From Rubrivivax sp. (GTDB lineage: Bacteria > Pseudomonadota > Gammaproteobacteria > Burkholderiales > Burkholderiaceae_C): a stretch of 55,606 bases of DNA. How positions within the stretch are numbered: the first letter of the stretch is position 1; each line of letters opens with the position of its first letter. The stretch is from contig JALHPY010000016.1 of NCBI GenBank assembly GCA_022842305.1, positions 1 through 55,606 on the forward strand, read 5' to 3'. The notes below the pieces were generated by a model, which saw only the letters and a program-made list of their open reading frames with translations, did not search any database and was not told the origin of the DNA. The position numbers and the translations under genes were made by a program. Below are positions 18,195-28,289 of this stretch, piece after piece.

Positions 18195-19274
18195 TCACCT
18201 GCTGATCGAAATGTTATTGGTTAGCTCGATGACATGCATCATTCTGGCCCGCACATCATGTTGGTCTTGAAAGACTCGGCGATGGCCTGCGGCAGCGATG
18301 GAATGGCGACGCGCTGGTTCGCGAATGTACTTGCGAATCTTGCCCATCATCTCCTCGCGCGTTCTGAAGAACTCAGCCTCCACACCTTCTGCGAACAACC
18401 CCGCCAAATCCTCCGTGTACTCCGAGAGCATCAAAGTACCTGCGGCTGGAATCTCAAAGCATCTTCTCGTATAGGTATCTCTATTCAGCTTTGATAGAAA
18501 GCACAGCGCAACCTTGGCTCCGCATAGTGCACGATTGTAGTCTTCGCCCCATACCAACTGAATGGGTGCCAACGAGCTGAGCACAGAAGATCTCTTTATG
18601 ACGGGATCCCAGTCGTATCCAGGGCCGAAAAGGCGCAAATGAAAGCCCTGTCGCACGATCTCTTCAAGGTATTCGAGCCGCTGATCCGGTTCGTAATGAC
18701 CGACGAAGACCACATCACATTCGAACTTGGCCTTTTCTGGTTCCGACAGTATAACCGGATGGTTCCTTTCCGGCACGAACCATGACCGAAGAAGTTCTAC
18801 GCGGCGGGCACCGACCGCTCGGTATTCACTTAGATTGGCATGGCGATACGCTAGCACAAGATCGTACTCAGGTACTGCTTCAAGAAAGCGGCGCCACAGG
18901 CACTTTGGCTGCTTCGGTGCAAACGGGTCATCATTGTTATAGCCTATAAGCACGCAACCCGGAGAAGCGTCTCGAACGGCCGCCAGTGCTCTTGCATGGA
19001 TATGCGTACCACGATAAACAAAGATCATGTCCGGTCGGAAGCGTTCAGCTTCGGCCACGAAGTCATCGTTAATCTGGGAAATCAGCGGTCCGAAGATGTA
19101 TTTATTCTGCGCCCTGCGCCACGGATGAAGGATCGTAGCTAACAAAGAGGTACGGTGACTGAAATAGCTATGCCACTTAAAGGACTTTACCTCGTGCCCC
19201 AATGCCGACAATGCATGTGCCACCACTTCTTCATGCAACTCGGAATGCCAGTCCCCTGCAATGAGAATCCTCAT
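18195..19274 (-). CDS. CgeB-like glycosyltransferase (first of two in the locus)
   Basis: The protein has 359 residues, from ATG 19274, two bases after the stop of the family 2 glycosyltransferase gene. The N-terminal half (MRILIAGDWHSELHEEVVAH, then FVYRGTHIHARALAAV and LIGYNNDDPFAP) and the C-terminal half (VVFVGHYEPDQRLEYLEEIV, LRLFGPGYDW, RCFEIPAAGTLMLSEYTEDL) match the CgeB/DUF3880 group with its C-terminal GT1-like domain. The final part HSIAAAGHRRVFQDQHDVRA is the usual end of this group. It most likely transfers a sugar in repeat-unit assembly. Its base composition is more AT-rich than the flanks. Confidence 0.82.
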   Translation of the reverse strand: MRILIAGDWHSELHEEVVAHALSALGHEVKSFKWHSYFSHRTSLLATILHPWRRAQNKYIFGPLISQINDDFVAEAERFRPDMIFVYRGTHIHARALAAVRDASPGCVLIGYNNDDPFAPKQPKCLWRRFLEAVPEYDLVLAYRHANLSEYRAVGARRVELLRSWFVPERNHPVILSEPEKAKFECDVVFVGHYEPDQRLEYLEEIVRQGFHLRLFGPGYDWDPVIKRSSVLSSLAPIQLVWGEDYNRALCGAKVALCFLSKLNRDTYTRRCFEIPAAGTLMLSEYTEDLAGLFAEGVEAEFFRTREEMMGKIRKYIREPARRHSIAAAGHRRVFQDQHDVRARMMHVIELTNNISISR

Positions 19275-19276
19275 GA

Positions 19277-20320
19277 TTATCGACGATGCGCAGAACCGAA
19301 GCGGGGGGTATGGCCAAGTTGCTGCTTGATGGCATTAATTAGTCGATCAGCCCGGTCTGGTCCGACTACGAGCAAGGCCATGAAGTACAGATGAAATAGT
19401 GGGTAACGCCACAGCCCCAATCCCGCCAGTTGCCGCACGTACTGCAAGAACTGCCTCAACGGCCGCCTGGCCTGGATCGAGAGAATGGGGTAGGAGTAAT
19501 GGCCGATGTCGGCGCGGATCATTTCCAGCACCTGCAGGTCGGTGCTCATCTCAACGTGTGCTGCAATCGCCAGCATGCCGCGCATGAAATGGATCGAGGA
19601 TTCTGGCGTCTGGTCGTGCGGCACGAACTTTCCGCGCTCGGAGGCACTGTTGCCAAAGTCGGGCGGCGTGCCGTCACGACGCAAGGCGATGATTTCTGGT
19701 ACGAAAACGACACTTCGCCGCGAAAGAATCATGCCCACCAGATACAACTGGTACAGCAAGGTGCCATCGAAGTTCGGGGTCGAGAACTCGAGCGCACTGT
19801 CGCGGTGAATCACCATGCCCGAGATCACGACCGAGCGACGATAGGCCGTGAAGATGGCGGGCGCTCCGGCCGGCAGCACGTGCTCGTCAGGGAAGTAGCG
19901 ATAGACCTGCTTGAAACTGGTGGGATCCTGATCGAACGATGCGTAACTGCGCACCACGACGCCGCAATCAGGATGGCGTGCAATCGCGGCGGCAATGGTG
20001 CTCAACGCGCCGGGGCACAGCAGATCGTCGTTGCCCATGAACAGGCAGTAGCTGCCGCTGGCTCTCTCCACCAACCGCCGAATGTTGCCGTCATACCCTA
20101 GATTGACCGCGTTTTCCTCGTAGCGGATGCGGCCTGGATGCCGTGCCTGGTACTGACGCACCACCTCAGCGATGCGCGAGCGGTCGGGCGAGCCGTCCTC
20201 GCACAGCAGCACCTCGAAGTCAGTGCATTCCTGGCTCAGGATCGAGTCGAGCAGGGGGGAGAGCAGGTCGGCGCGGTTGTAGGCCGGGATACATACGGTA
20301 AACAAAGGGCGCATTGTCAT
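19277..20320 (-). CDS. Glycosyltransferase family 2
   Basis: ATG 20320 overlaps the asparagine-synthase stop as ATGA and gives 347 residues; upstream in-frame text is arginine-rich antisense noise. The GT-A fold starts with FTVCIPAYNRADLLSPLLDS. It continues with EVLLCEDGSPD, NLGYDGNIRRLVERASGSYC and LFMGNDDLL, the last being the DxD-like metal site. A C-terminal hydrophobic stretch (GLGLWRYPLFHLYFMALLVV) near residue 310 may anchor it to the inner membrane. It should build the lipid-linked repeat unit. The donor is unknown. Confidence 0.9.
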   Translation of the reverse strand: MTMRPLFTVCIPAYNRADLLSPLLDSILSQECTDFEVLLCEDGSPDRSRIAEVVRQYQARHPGRIRYEENAVNLGYDGNIRRLVERASGSYCLFMGNDDLLCPGALSTIAAAIARHPDCGVVVRSYASFDQDPTSFKQVYRYFPDEHVLPAGAPAIFTAYRRSVVISGMVIHRDSALEFSTPNFDGTLLYQLYLVGMILSRRSVVFVPEIIALRRDGTPPDFGNSASERGKFVPHDQTPESSIHFMRGMLAIAAHVEMSTDLQVLEMIRADIGHYSYPILSIQARRPLRQFLQYVRQLAGLGLWRYPLFHLYFMALLVVGPDRADRLINAIKQQLGHTPRFGSAHRR

Positions 20321-22179
20321 TTGGGCAGGTTTCGCATGGCCACGGCCAGCATCAGGAGTGCGAACAGGCGTCCGCCATTGGCGCGCCCGTCCAGGTGACC
20401 TTGCACCAAACGGCGAACCTCGTCGAGGTCTATGGCATCGGGCAGGCCCTCCATGCGTGCCATGAGCCCGCGGGCGCCTTCGGCGCGCAGCCACTCATTG
20501 ACCGGGATGGAGAATCCTTGCTTGCGACTGACATCCAAGCTGGCGGGCAGCCACCGCCTGCCCAGGATGCGCTGCAGCCGGCGAGACTCACCACCCTGAA
20601 CCTTCCAGCGCGAAGGCACCCGGCCGAAGGCAAACTCTATGAGTCGGTGGTCCAGCAGCGGCGCGCGTACTTCCAGGCTGTGCGCCATGCTGGCGCGATC
20701 AACCTTGACCAGGAAGTCGTCAGGTAGGACGCTTCCGAAGTGCGTTCGCGTCATGGCATCGACGGCATCGCCTCCTTGGCTGAAAAGCGCCAACAGAAAG
20801 GCCTCTGGCTGCCCCAAGGCGTCGCCAATCAAGGCTTTGGCTGGGTGGCGCAGGATACGGTGACGAAGTGCCTGATCGAAATAGGGCCGGCCCCAGATCA
20901 TTTGCTGCAGCGCGCCGCCGCGCAAAGAAGCCACGCGATTGCGGCCACGAACTCCCGCCGGCAACGCCGCCGCGGCGGAAGAAAGGGCGCGCAACAGCAG
21001 TGGCGGCACGCGGCCCCAATGGGCCTGGTCGGCCAGGCTGGTGGTGTAGTCGGTGTAGCCACCGAACAGTTCGTCGCCCCCATCGCCGCCCAAAGCCACA
21101 GTCACGTGCTTGCGCGCCAGCCCGAAGACCAGCCAGGCAGGCAGGATCGAAGAGTCAGCAATGGGCTCGTCGATGAAGGGCGCCAGGCCGTCCAACAGAT
21201 GCAGGCTGGCCTCCTCTAGCGGCAGCACATGATGGCGCGTACCGAAGTGCGAGGCCACCTTCAAGGCGTGCTCCGCTTCGTCCAGCGGTGAGCCCGGCAG
21301 CGTGATCGTGAAGGTCTCCACCGGGCGGTTACTGACATGGGCAGCTGCAGCCACAACCAGGCTTGAGTCCAAGCCCCCCGACAGCAGCACGCCTACGGGC
21401 ACATCGGCCACGAGGCGCAGGCGTACCGAATCCTCGATCAGCGCCCCGGCTTCATCGGCCAGAGCCTCGCCGTCGAGGTTGGCCGCTGGCCGGTTAGGCG
21501 GCAGTGCCCAATAGCTGCGCACGCTCAGCGCTCGTGTCGTCAGGTCCAGCCGCCCGCAATGCGCTGGCGGCAGCTTGTGCACGCCTTCGAACAGGCATTG
21601 GTCGAAGGGAACGTACCCAAGCGCCAAGTAGTGATTCAGCGCCTGTAGATTGAGTTCGCGCCCATGGGCGAGGGCCTTGAGTTCAGAGGCGAACGAGAAT
21701 TCTTCTCGCGAATGCGTGAAATAGAACGGCTTTTCGCCGGCGCGGTCGCGTGCGAAGAAGAGCGATGGCCCCACCGCCGCAGTGCCGCAATCGTGGATCG
21801 CAAACGCAAACATGCCGTTGAGTCGCTGCAAGCATTCCTCGCCCCAGGTCGCATAGGCCGCAAGCAGCACCTCCGTGTCGCCGGTGGATGCGAAGCGGCG
21901 CCCCTGCGCCTGCAACTGCGCCCGCAGCTCGGCGAAGTTGTAGATCTCGCCGTTGAACACGATGGTGTAGCGGCCATCCGAGCTGGTCATTGGCTGCTGG
22001 GACGTGTCGCTCAGGTCGATCACGGATAGTCGGCGGTGGGCGAGGACAACTCGGGCGCAAACGGAGATCCATTGCCCTTCGCCGTCGGGGCCGCGGTGTG
22101 CAATCTTGCCTATTGCGGCTCCCGCGCAACTTGCCTCCAGTGGGCGCGCGAAGCTAACTAATCCGACGATTCCGCACAC
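20317..22179 (-). CDS. asnB: Asparagine synthase (glutamine-hydrolysing) family amidotransferase
   Basis: The protein has 620 residues. The start is GTG 22179, fixed by the need for Cys2 as the N-terminal nucleophile (MCGIVGLVSF after processing). The class II glutaminase domain has HRGPDGEG, AHRRLSVIDLS, FNGEIYNFAEL and STGDTEVLLAAY. The synthetase domain has the PP-loop SGGLDS (267-272), GGDGGDELFGGY and the C-terminal RAPLLDHRLIEFA. Enzymes of this family in polysaccharide loci often amidate a sugar acid rather than make free asparagine; here that is inference from position between the polymerase and transferase genes. It is intact. Confidence 0.9.
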   Translation of the reverse strand: MCGIVGLVSFARPLEASCAGAAIGKIAHRGPDGEGQWISVCARVVLAHRRLSVIDLSDTSQQPMTSSDGRYTIVFNGEIYNFAELRAQLQAQGRRFASTGDTEVLLAAYATWGEECLQRLNGMFAFAIHDCGTAAVGPSLFFARDRAGEKPFYFTHSREEFSFASELKALAHGRELNLQALNHYLALGYVPFDQCLFEGVHKLPPAHCGRLDLTTRALSVRSYWALPPNRPAANLDGEALADEAGALIEDSVRLRLVADVPVGVLLSGGLDSSLVVAAAAHVSNRPVETFTITLPGSPLDEAEHALKVASHFGTRHHVLPLEEASLHLLDGLAPFIDEPIADSSILPAWLVFGLARKHVTVALGGDGGDELFGGYTDYTTSLADQAHWGRVPPLLLRALSSAAAALPAGVRGRNRVASLRGGALQQMIWGRPYFDQALRHRILRHPAKALIGDALGQPEAFLLALFSQGGDAVDAMTRTHFGSVLPDDFLVKVDRASMAHSLEVRAPLLDHRLIEFAFGRVPSRWKVQGGESRRLQRILGRRWLPASLDVSRKQGFSIPVNEWLRAEGARGLMARMEGLPDAIDLDEVRRLVQGHLDGRANGGRLFALLMLAVAMRNLPK

Positions 22180-22197
22180 AATGGTTCACTTATAGGC

Positions 22198-23595
22198 TTA
22201 TATAGATACTGAGGTGCCAGCGGCCTGGTCGCCCCTCAAGGATCCATTCATGGAATGGGTTGATAGCGGCTTTCTGGCTACCGTAGGCTTGCGATTGAAG
22301 TAAAAGGCCACCACAAATAGGATCGCCAAGACGGGCGCTGAATTCATGATTCCCGTAAAGGACATCCAACTTGCAACCGATGTAACTTGAAAGAATAGCG
22401 TCGGGCCAAGAAGCATCAGTCTGACAGGATCGGAGCGAACAATGCGCTGCGTCCAACCGAATACCATACCGAGCGGAATAGCCAGAATTATGCCGAACAC
22501 ACCAAAATTGGCAAAGGCTTCGCCCGGCATAGTCACCGCAGATTGGGTGCTCTCAGGCCATCCCATGCCTCGAGTGATATCATCTATTCCATACCACGCT
22601 GGTTTGGATGTGTAAATGCTGCGGGGGACAGGCAGGAGAAGCATGTCTATGTAAGTTTTGCCACTCAGATAATTTACCGAGTGGCCATATTCTGCCAGAA
22701 TGTGACTGACACCAAGCAAGCCATGCCCGGCAGTTAGAAATGTCGGGGTGGCGAGAATAAATTCAACACTTTCATCCTGTTTGGCCGCATCCCGGAATCC
22801 GTCTCTGACGGCGCCGTACAAATAAATACTGAAAAAGCCAGCCAAGAGCGCAACTGCGACGGCGCCCAGCGTCTTGCGTGTTCGAATTTTTGATGTGGAT
22901 GCTTTGGGTGCAACCAATTGCCGCATGAATTCTGCGAAAACAAGTGAAATCAAGCAAAAGAGGACTGTGCCCCGCAAAAAGGTTGCCATGGCGAGCAGTA
23001 CTGCGATTACAGGAAAAACATATGTAAATAGCCACGTGCTACGCAGATGGCGGCGGTAGAAAAATGCCAATCCAACGCTGGCTTGAAACAACTCGCGTAG
23101 TGGAAGAGCAGTCAAAGGTCCCAAGCTGTCTTCGGCTCCGATATTGCTTCCATTGACTGCAAACACCACCTTCGAAAAGATCCACGCGTCGAGTCCGCCA
23201 CGAGACTGTATTTCAATACCTAGTTTCACAAGGGTTAGGGCGAGCAGTATATACAGTGCGGCTGGAAGTCGCGTGTGGATGGCGACTGACGGTTGCGTAC
23301 GGCGAAAATTCGGTCTGAGCCTACCTTCGGTCACCAGAAAGCTGGTGATAAAGATGAAGAAAAATATTGAGTAAAACAAGATGGCTGAGTAGACCTTTTC
23401 GCTCGTTAGCGGTGTCAACCATTCTGGGTTTCCAACCTGCCCATACTGTTCCCAATACAATGCGGGGAAAAAGACATCAACGCATGCAAAAAGTACAAAG
23501 AAAATTGTTGGATGGAAGGGGTTCCGTCGCCATACGAAAGTCAGAATGGTGGTCGACAAGGCCATGCCAATCAGAGCAATCGCCGTTGTCAACAT
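22198..23595 (-). CDS. wzy: Polytopic membrane protein, probable O-antigen/EPS polymerase (Wzy-like)
   Basis: ATG 23595, one base after the flippase stop, gives 465 residues. About ten to twelve hydrophobic segments are visible, beginning LTTAIALIGMALSTTILTF. There is a long loop in the second half (LSGKTYIDMLLLPVPRSIY, then WPESTQSAVTMPGEAFANFG), as in oligosaccharide-repeat polymerases. Wzy proteins share little sequence, so the call rests on topology, the loop and the position directly after the flippase. Third codon positions are clearly more A/T-rich than in flanking genes, as is common for polymerase genes gained by transfer. Confidence 0.75.
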   Translation of the reverse strand: MLTTAIALIGMALSTTILTFVWRRNPFHPTIFFVLFACVDVFFPALYWEQYGQVGNPEWLTPLTSEKVYSAILFYSIFFFIFITSFLVTEGRLRPNFRRTQPSVAIHTRLPAALYILLALTLVKLGIEIQSRGGLDAWIFSKVVFAVNGSNIGAEDSLGPLTALPLRELFQASVGLAFFYRRHLRSTWLFTYVFPVIAVLLAMATFLRGTVLFCLISLVFAEFMRQLVAPKASTSKIRTRKTLGAVAVALLAGFFSIYLYGAVRDGFRDAAKQDESVEFILATPTFLTAGHGLLGVSHILAEYGHSVNYLSGKTYIDMLLLPVPRSIYTSKPAWYGIDDITRGMGWPESTQSAVTMPGEAFANFGVFGIILAIPLGMVFGWTQRIVRSDPVRLMLLGPTLFFQVTSVASWMSFTGIMNSAPVLAILFVVAFYFNRKPTVARKPLSTHSMNGSLRGDQAAGTSVSI

Positions 23596-23596
23596 G

Positions 23597-24925
23597 TTAC
23601 GATCCGCTACCTGAATCCGCACCTACCGAGCGTGCCTGCGCCGGGGAATGCGAGTTCATCATATATGTTGCAGCATATAGGCCAGCTGCCGCAATGTGAG
23701 ACACTATCAATGTCAAAACGGCGCCCGAAAGCTGATACTGCCCAACCGCAAAATACCCAACGCAAACGCTCAGTACGCCGGGAAGGGTGTTTGCCAGGAG
23801 CAGCGAAGCGACACGGCGCTGTGCATAGACGGCATAGGTAAGGATAGAGCACGTTGCGCTGATGCATGCGGCCGCCATGATGACGGGCAGATACTCTGAA
23901 TTGCGGCTATAGCCAATACCAGAAAGCAGGATGACGATCTCGCGATGCCACACCGCGGCCATCAGTACAAGCAGCGCGCACAGCGGCAGCAAGCCCAAGG
24001 CGACGAGCCAGACGATCCTGCGCGCCGAACCTGGATTGGCGCTTTCGCGTTCATAAAGAATGGGCACGATATAGGTCACCACCAGACCCAGCAACACGGT
24101 GACCGGGAAAGTGCCAATAGCCACCAGCACCCCGTATTCGGCCACCACGGTCAGGTCGGCAAAATGGCTCAGCATCCAGCGGTTGGACATGTTCTGCAGC
24201 CAACCGAACAGGCCCCAGATGATCATGGGCCAGGCAAAGCGAATCGAATCCGACAGAGTGCCTCGCAGGTCGGCAGCACTGAAGCGCCCCAGCAACCCGC
24301 GTTGGCCCCACAGGTAGCTGGCCACGGTGGCCATGCTGGCGGCAGCCAGCACGCTCAGGATGGCGGTGATAGTCACCGTAGCCTGGCTCCAGACGGCCCA
24401 CAACAAGGTCAGGCGCAGACCGTAGTCCACTCCACTGCCCCAGGCGATCAGGTCGCGAGCGCGCTGGCCGCTTGCCACCGTCATGCTCAGGTTCTTGAGG
24501 GCATCGCAAGCCAGCCAGAGAGACAGCGGCAGCAGCACGGGACGCAGCGGTTCGGCCAGGTCCAGGCCCGACATTGCCGCCGCTGCCACGCCCGCGATCA
24601 AGACCGCCAGGCCAACGTAGGCTGTGAGCATCGCCGAGTAGCGCCGAGCCAGCGTACCGCGCTGCCGGTATTCCACGACGTTGCGCAGCAGACCTTGGTC
24701 CAGCGCCGAGAACGAGACCGTCAGCACAACGGCCAGGAACGACGATGCGAGCAGGTAGGTGCCGACTTGGGCCTTGTCGGCCACGGTGGAAAGCAGTTTA
24801 AGGAACAGCAGGCTGCCCAAGGCGTCGATGGCCCGGCCAAGCACGACCACCACCTTCTCGCGGGAGATCTTGGCCAGGGCCCAGTGCATGGCGGTGGGCG
24901 GCGCTCGCAGCGCCTGTTCAGGCAT
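23597..24925 (-). CDS. wzx: Polysaccharide repeat-unit flippase (Wzx-like)
   Basis: ATG 24925 gives 442 residues and overlaps the methyltransferase stop by eight bases; ATG 24889 is a second option. The hydrophobic profile fits twelve to fourteen helices. It starts with [20 protein letters not shown] and has the family-like stretch [20 protein letters not shown] in helix two. A second-half segment [20 protein letters not shown] is typical of MOP-superfamily exporters. It would flip the undecaprenyl-linked repeat unit to the periplasm for the polymerase encoded next. Confidence 0.85.
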   Translation of the reverse strand: MPEQALRAPPTAMHWALAKISREKVVVVLGRAIDALGSLLFLKLLSTVADKAQVGTYLLASSFLAVVLTVSFSALDQGLLRNVVEYRQRGTLARRYSAMLTAYVGLAVLIAGVAAAAMSGLDLAEPLRPVLLPLSLWLACDALKNLSMTVASGQRARDLIAWGSGVDYGLRLTLLWAVWSQATVTITAILSVLAAASMATVASYLWGQRGLLGRFSAADLRGTLSDSIRFAWPMIIWGLFGWLQNMSNRWMLSHFADLTVVAEYGVLVAIGTFPVTVLLGLVVTYIVPILYERESANPGSARRIVWLVALGLLPLCALLVLMAAVWHREIVILLSGIGYSRNSEYLPVIMAAACISATCSILTYAVYAQRRVASLLLANTLPGVLSVCVGYFAVGQYQLSGAVLTLIVSHIAAAGLYAATYMMNSHSPAQARSVGADSGSGS

Positions 24926-25652
24926 GCGTGCCCGTGTCAGGGGCTGCTGGGCCAAGTCCCTTCGTGGCCCTGACCATGTAGCCGAAACACAAAAGCTCGC
25001 TACTGCCACGGTCTTGCCTGCTCAGCAGGCGCAGCACAGCGCGCAGCGGCAGCGATGCCACCAACATCAACCAGCCCAAAAGGGGTGATGCGTAGGTACG
25101 GCTGACGAAGCGCGCTCGGCTCAGTTCCTGGCCGATGAATTCAAACCAGTTACCGTTTGCAGCGACTTCATCGATGTGGAGGCCAAGAGCAGTTAAATGC
25201 TCCCTGTACCAGTAATGGTTCAGTCCGGCAGAGAAATGGTAGGGCGCGAAGTGTGTCAGCGAGTTGAACGGGGCCGTCAACACCAGGGTGCCCCCCGGCT
25301 TGAGTACACGGGCCAGTTCGCGGACCGCGGCCAGCGGGTCAGGAATGTGCTCGAGCACTTCAGAGCACAGCACGGCGTCGAATGACGCGTCAGGCACCGG
25401 TATGGCGGCGATGTGCGAAACGATGTCGATGCGGGTCGTGTCCCAGGACCCCGTCTGCAGTGCCTGCCCGTCGCCCTTGCCCTCGTACTGGCAGAAATCC
25501 TGCGACACGTAGTCAAGATGCGCGCAATAGGGCTTGAGCCGCAATTCTCCGGCGCCGGCATCGAGAATGCGTTGTCCATTCGGAATGGCGCGCAAGGTCT
25601 TGGCAAGCCAATCGATGCGTGTTTGGTCGCTGTTGGCACCGGCAAGCGGCAT
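24918..25652 (-). CDS. SAM-dependent methyltransferase (class I)
   Basis: The protein has 244 residues from ATG 25652. Core motifs are [20 protein letters not shown] (SAM binding), [20 protein letters not shown] and [21 protein letters not shown] hydrophobic C-terminal stretch, [20 protein letters not shown] near 195-215, may sit on the membrane. This pattern resembles methyltransferases of capsule and O-antigen clusters, which cap or decorate sugars. It is the third methyltransferase of the locus and sits between a CgeB-like protein and the flippase. The substrate is unknown. Confidence 0.87.
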   Translation of the reverse strand: MPLAGANSDQTRIDWLAKTLRAIPNGQRILDAGAGELRLKPYCAHLDYVSQDFCQYEGKGDGQALQTGSWDTTRIDIVSHIAAIPVPDASFDAVLCSEVLEHIPDPLAAVRELARVLKPGGTLVLTAPFNSLTHFAPYHFSAGLNHYWYREHLTALGLHIDEVAANGNWFEFIGQELSRARFVSRTYASPLLGWLMLVASLPLRAVLRLLSRQDRGSSELLCFGYMVRATKGLGPAAPDTGTHA

Positions 25653-25677
25653 GTCAGATCCTGTCGAGGTAAGGGCG

Positions 25678-26958
25678 TCAAAGGGAGGTGCTAGAACCGG
25701 TCATTGCCGCAACACTTGGCAGGCCCAGAAGCTGCAGGGTGGATTGGAGACGCGCCGTCCAGGTGTCGCGGGCCAGGGCCTTGGCATGGCCGGCTGCGGC
25801 CACAGCGGCCAGTTCGACAGGGTGCGCCAGATAGTGGTGGATCTTGCGCGCGGCCTCTTCCGGTGTGGCGTAGCAGGCGATCTCCGCACCCTCCTGATAC
25901 AGACGCGCCAAGTCGGGTCCGCGGTGCGTAAGGTAGAGCGCGCCGGACATGGGTGCGTCGAAGTCGCGCAGCTTGAGGGTGAAAACGTCGTCGCAGTAGC
26001 CCACCGTACCGACGCCAAGCACGATGCGCGCGCGCTTGAACAAGGCAGCCGATTGTTCAGCGGTGGCGGGGCCATTGGGCCAACCGGCACCGTAGCAATC
26101 CACCCGCACGCCGTGCCGGGCCAGCGCGCTGACGATGCTCTCGCGGATGCCGTACTTATTGCCGACGAAGAGCACGTCGATGTCGCGCAGGGCGCCAGGC
26201 TCGGGCGCAAAGACGTCGGGGTCACTGGCCAGGGGCCAAAAGACTGCTGGGCAGCCTTCGCAGGCGTACCAGAGGCAGGTCTCCGACGATGTAGTCAGCA
26301 CCAGGTCGCACACGGGTGCAAGGCCTACGGCACCTAGCCTCGTGCCCTGCCGAGTGCTCCAGTTGTCGGGCAACCGGTCGTCCATCGACACGTTGACCAC
26401 AGGGACGCCCAGGGCACGCACCCGGGCCAAGGCTTCCTTGGAGATGTAGTTGGCCCACATCTGGCCCATCAGCAGGTCCACCGGGCCGTCCTGCAAGGCT
26501 GCTGCGAGCTGCTGGAACAAGGACTGGTCGTTCATAGCGACAATGGCCGGGTCATACACACTGACACGACCCTTGCTGTCCCAGTACCACTGGCCATAGT
26601 CACCGCGTGCGTTGTAGAGGACGACTACATCGGCCAGTTTGCGCAGCGCCTGCAAAAAGCCAGATTCGTCCTGGTCCCTGTTGGCGCCGACCCAGAAGAT
26701 GCGGGGCCTGCGGCTGGCAGCGGGCAACCCAGCGGGCCACAAAGCCGCAATGCGCTGTCGGCAGGTTGCCCAGGATTTGGCTTCGTCGTAGGCAATCCCG
26801 GATCCAGCGGCCAGTGAGCCGTAGTGATTGCCCAGTTCACGCAGCCCAGCGCGCAACTGCCGCGCCTTGACGGCCCTGTTGGCGGCAGCCAGCGCGGGAA
26901 AGCGCCGCGCCGCCGACTTGGCGTGGTGCAAGTATTCCTTCAGGGCAGCGTTGATCAT
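25678..26958 (-). CDS. CgeB-like glycosyltransferase (second of two in the locus)
   Basis: ATG 26958 gives 426 residues; an in-frame GTG at 27054 just behind the wzz-like gene is an alternative start. The middle has [20 protein letters not shown] and [19 protein letters not shown]. It then has [33 protein letters not shown] and [20 protein letters not shown], and the C-terminal [20 protein letters not shown] and GRDYL-like region of the CgeB/DUF3880 group. It is longer at the N-terminus than the other CgeB-like protein and clearly not a recent duplicate of it. A sugar-transfer role is inferred from the fold and context. Confidence 0.8.
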   Translation of the reverse strand: MINAALKEYLHHAKSAARRFPALAAANRAVKARQLRAGLRELGNHYGSLAAGSGIAYDEAKSWATCRQRIAALWPAGLPAASRRPRIFWVGANRDQDESGFLQALRKLADVVVLYNARGDYGQWYWDSKGRVSVYDPAIVAMNDQSLFQQLAAALQDGPVDLLMGQMWANYISKEALARVRALGVPVVNVSMDDRLPDNWSTRQGTRLGAVGLAPVCDLVLTTSSETCLWYACEGCPAVFWPLASDPDVFAPEPGALRDIDVLFVGNKYGIRESIVSALARHGVRVDCYGAGWPNGPATAEQSAALFKRARIVLGVGTVGYCDDVFTLKLRDFDAPMSGALYLTHRGPDLARLYQEGAEIACYATPEEAARKIHHYLAHPVELAAVAAAGHAKALARDTWTARLQSTLQLLGLPSVAAMTGSSTSL

Positions 26959-27074
26959 GTCTTGAGGCTGGCGGCAAGCGCTGGTCAGGAACGACTGCAA
27001 TGGAACCGGGCGGTCCAGCCACGACCACCCGCGCGTGAGGCGGCCGGAATACACATCTCGGTATCGCCCTCTGG

Positions 27075-28256
27075 CTAGTTCGCTCGCGCACGACCGAACT
27101 GGCTGCGCAGGGCTTCCAAGCTGCCGGCGTTGAGCGGGTCATCGCGCAATCGCGGCCAGACGTGCCCCAGCCAAGTCAGCAGCAGCATGGCCGCCGCCGC
27201 CGTCAGTGTGGTGGTGATGGCAATAGAAGTACGCCGGGGTGAGCTCTTCCGTTCGGGTACCGAGGCCGCATCCACCACCTGTACGACAGTGCCTTCGCGG
27301 CTTTCGTCCAGGCGGGCGTACTCGAACTGCCGGACGAACAACTCGTAGAGCGACTCCTGATACTTGAACTCTCTGTACTTTCCAAGGTAGTCGGGGCCCT
27401 TGGTGTCGTTCGAGGTGGACCCCAGCCGCGACAGTTGTTCGCGCAGGGCACCCAGCGTGGTCATCAGGTTGACGACCTCGGGCGCGCTGTCGGTCATGGA
27501 ACGGCGCAAGGTCTGAAGCCGCACCTCGGTGCCGGTGGCCTCGGCCTTCAGCCGGGCAAAGGCATCTGCGGCGGCGCGCGGCTCCGAGCGCAGAGCTGCT
27601 TCGGAATAGCCCGTTGCCTGCAGGTCGGCCTGGGCGGCGGCCAACCGGGCGCGGGTTGCATCAACCTGGCGCTCAAAGAATGCACGCCGTTCCTGGGCTT
27701 CAGTGAGTTGCAAGCCTGAGGACAGGCGTATCAGTTGTTTGACATGGGCATTGGCGATGTCTGCTGCGCGCTGGGGCACGGTGTCGTCCACCTCGATCGT
27801 CAACAGCCCCTCCTTGCGGCCCACCGCAACTCGCACTCGCTGGGCAAGGTTCACGCGGGCATCGACGCGCAGCTTGGACTCATAGACCTCCATCAAGCCA
27901 AACTCGTCGATCAGGCGATCACGCAACGTGGCGCTCTGCAGAAAGGCGGCGTACTGGTCTGCCGGCGAGCGCAGTCCTGCACCGGCTGCCAGGCCGCCGA
28001 GGGCACTGACCGATGCAAGGGCAGCCGCCGCACCCAAGCTCTGCTGCGACTGCGGCGGCACGATAACGGTCTTGGCGGTGTAGACGGGTGCAACGGCGTA
28101 GGTGAGTGCGAGAGCGATGGCGCCAAGCCCGATAGGTACGAGCACCAGCCTGCGCCACTTGGGCAAGAGCACGGCCAACACAGCCAGCAGAACCGAGCCC
28201 GACGCCGGATCCTCGGGCGGTTCGGTTTGCAATGCGATCTTTGTCTCTTCTGACAT
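27075..28256 (-). CDS. wzz: Polysaccharide chain-length/co-polymerase protein (Wzz-like)
   Basis: ATG 28256 gives 393 residues; an in-frame TTG at 28277 is less likely. The first membrane helix is at about 43-62 (LVLVPIGLGAIALALTYAVA). A long periplasmic coiled-coil domain follows (EAQERRAFFERQVDATRARL), then KYREFKYQESLYELFVRQFE and VQVVDAASVPERKSSPRR, the conserved Pro-rich approach to helix two at about 345-365. It ends 25 residues later and has no Walker-type tyrosine kinase domain, so it is a kinase-free co-polymerase. It would set chain length together with the polymerase and contact the export protein. Confidence 0.9.
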   Translation of the reverse strand: MSEETKIALQTEPPEDPASGSVLLAVLAVLLPKWRRLVLVPIGLGAIALALTYAVAPVYTAKTVIVPPQSQQSLGAAAALASVSALGGLAAGAGLRSPADQYAAFLQSATLRDRLIDEFGLMEVYESKLRVDARVNLAQRVRVAVGRKEGLLTIEVDDTVPQRAADIANAHVKQLIRLSSGLQLTEAQERRAFFERQVDATRARLAAAQADLQATGYSEAALRSEPRAAADAFARLKAEATGTEVRLQTLRRSMTDSAPEVVNLMTTLGALREQLSRLGSTSNDTKGPDYLGKYREFKYQESLYELFVRQFEYARLDESREGTVVQVVDAASVPERKSSPRRTSIAITTTLTAAAAMLLLTWLGHVWPRLRDDPLNAGSLEALRSQFGRARAN

Positions 28257-28289
28257 TTTCTTTAAGTCAAGGCCCAAGCGGGCACTAAA

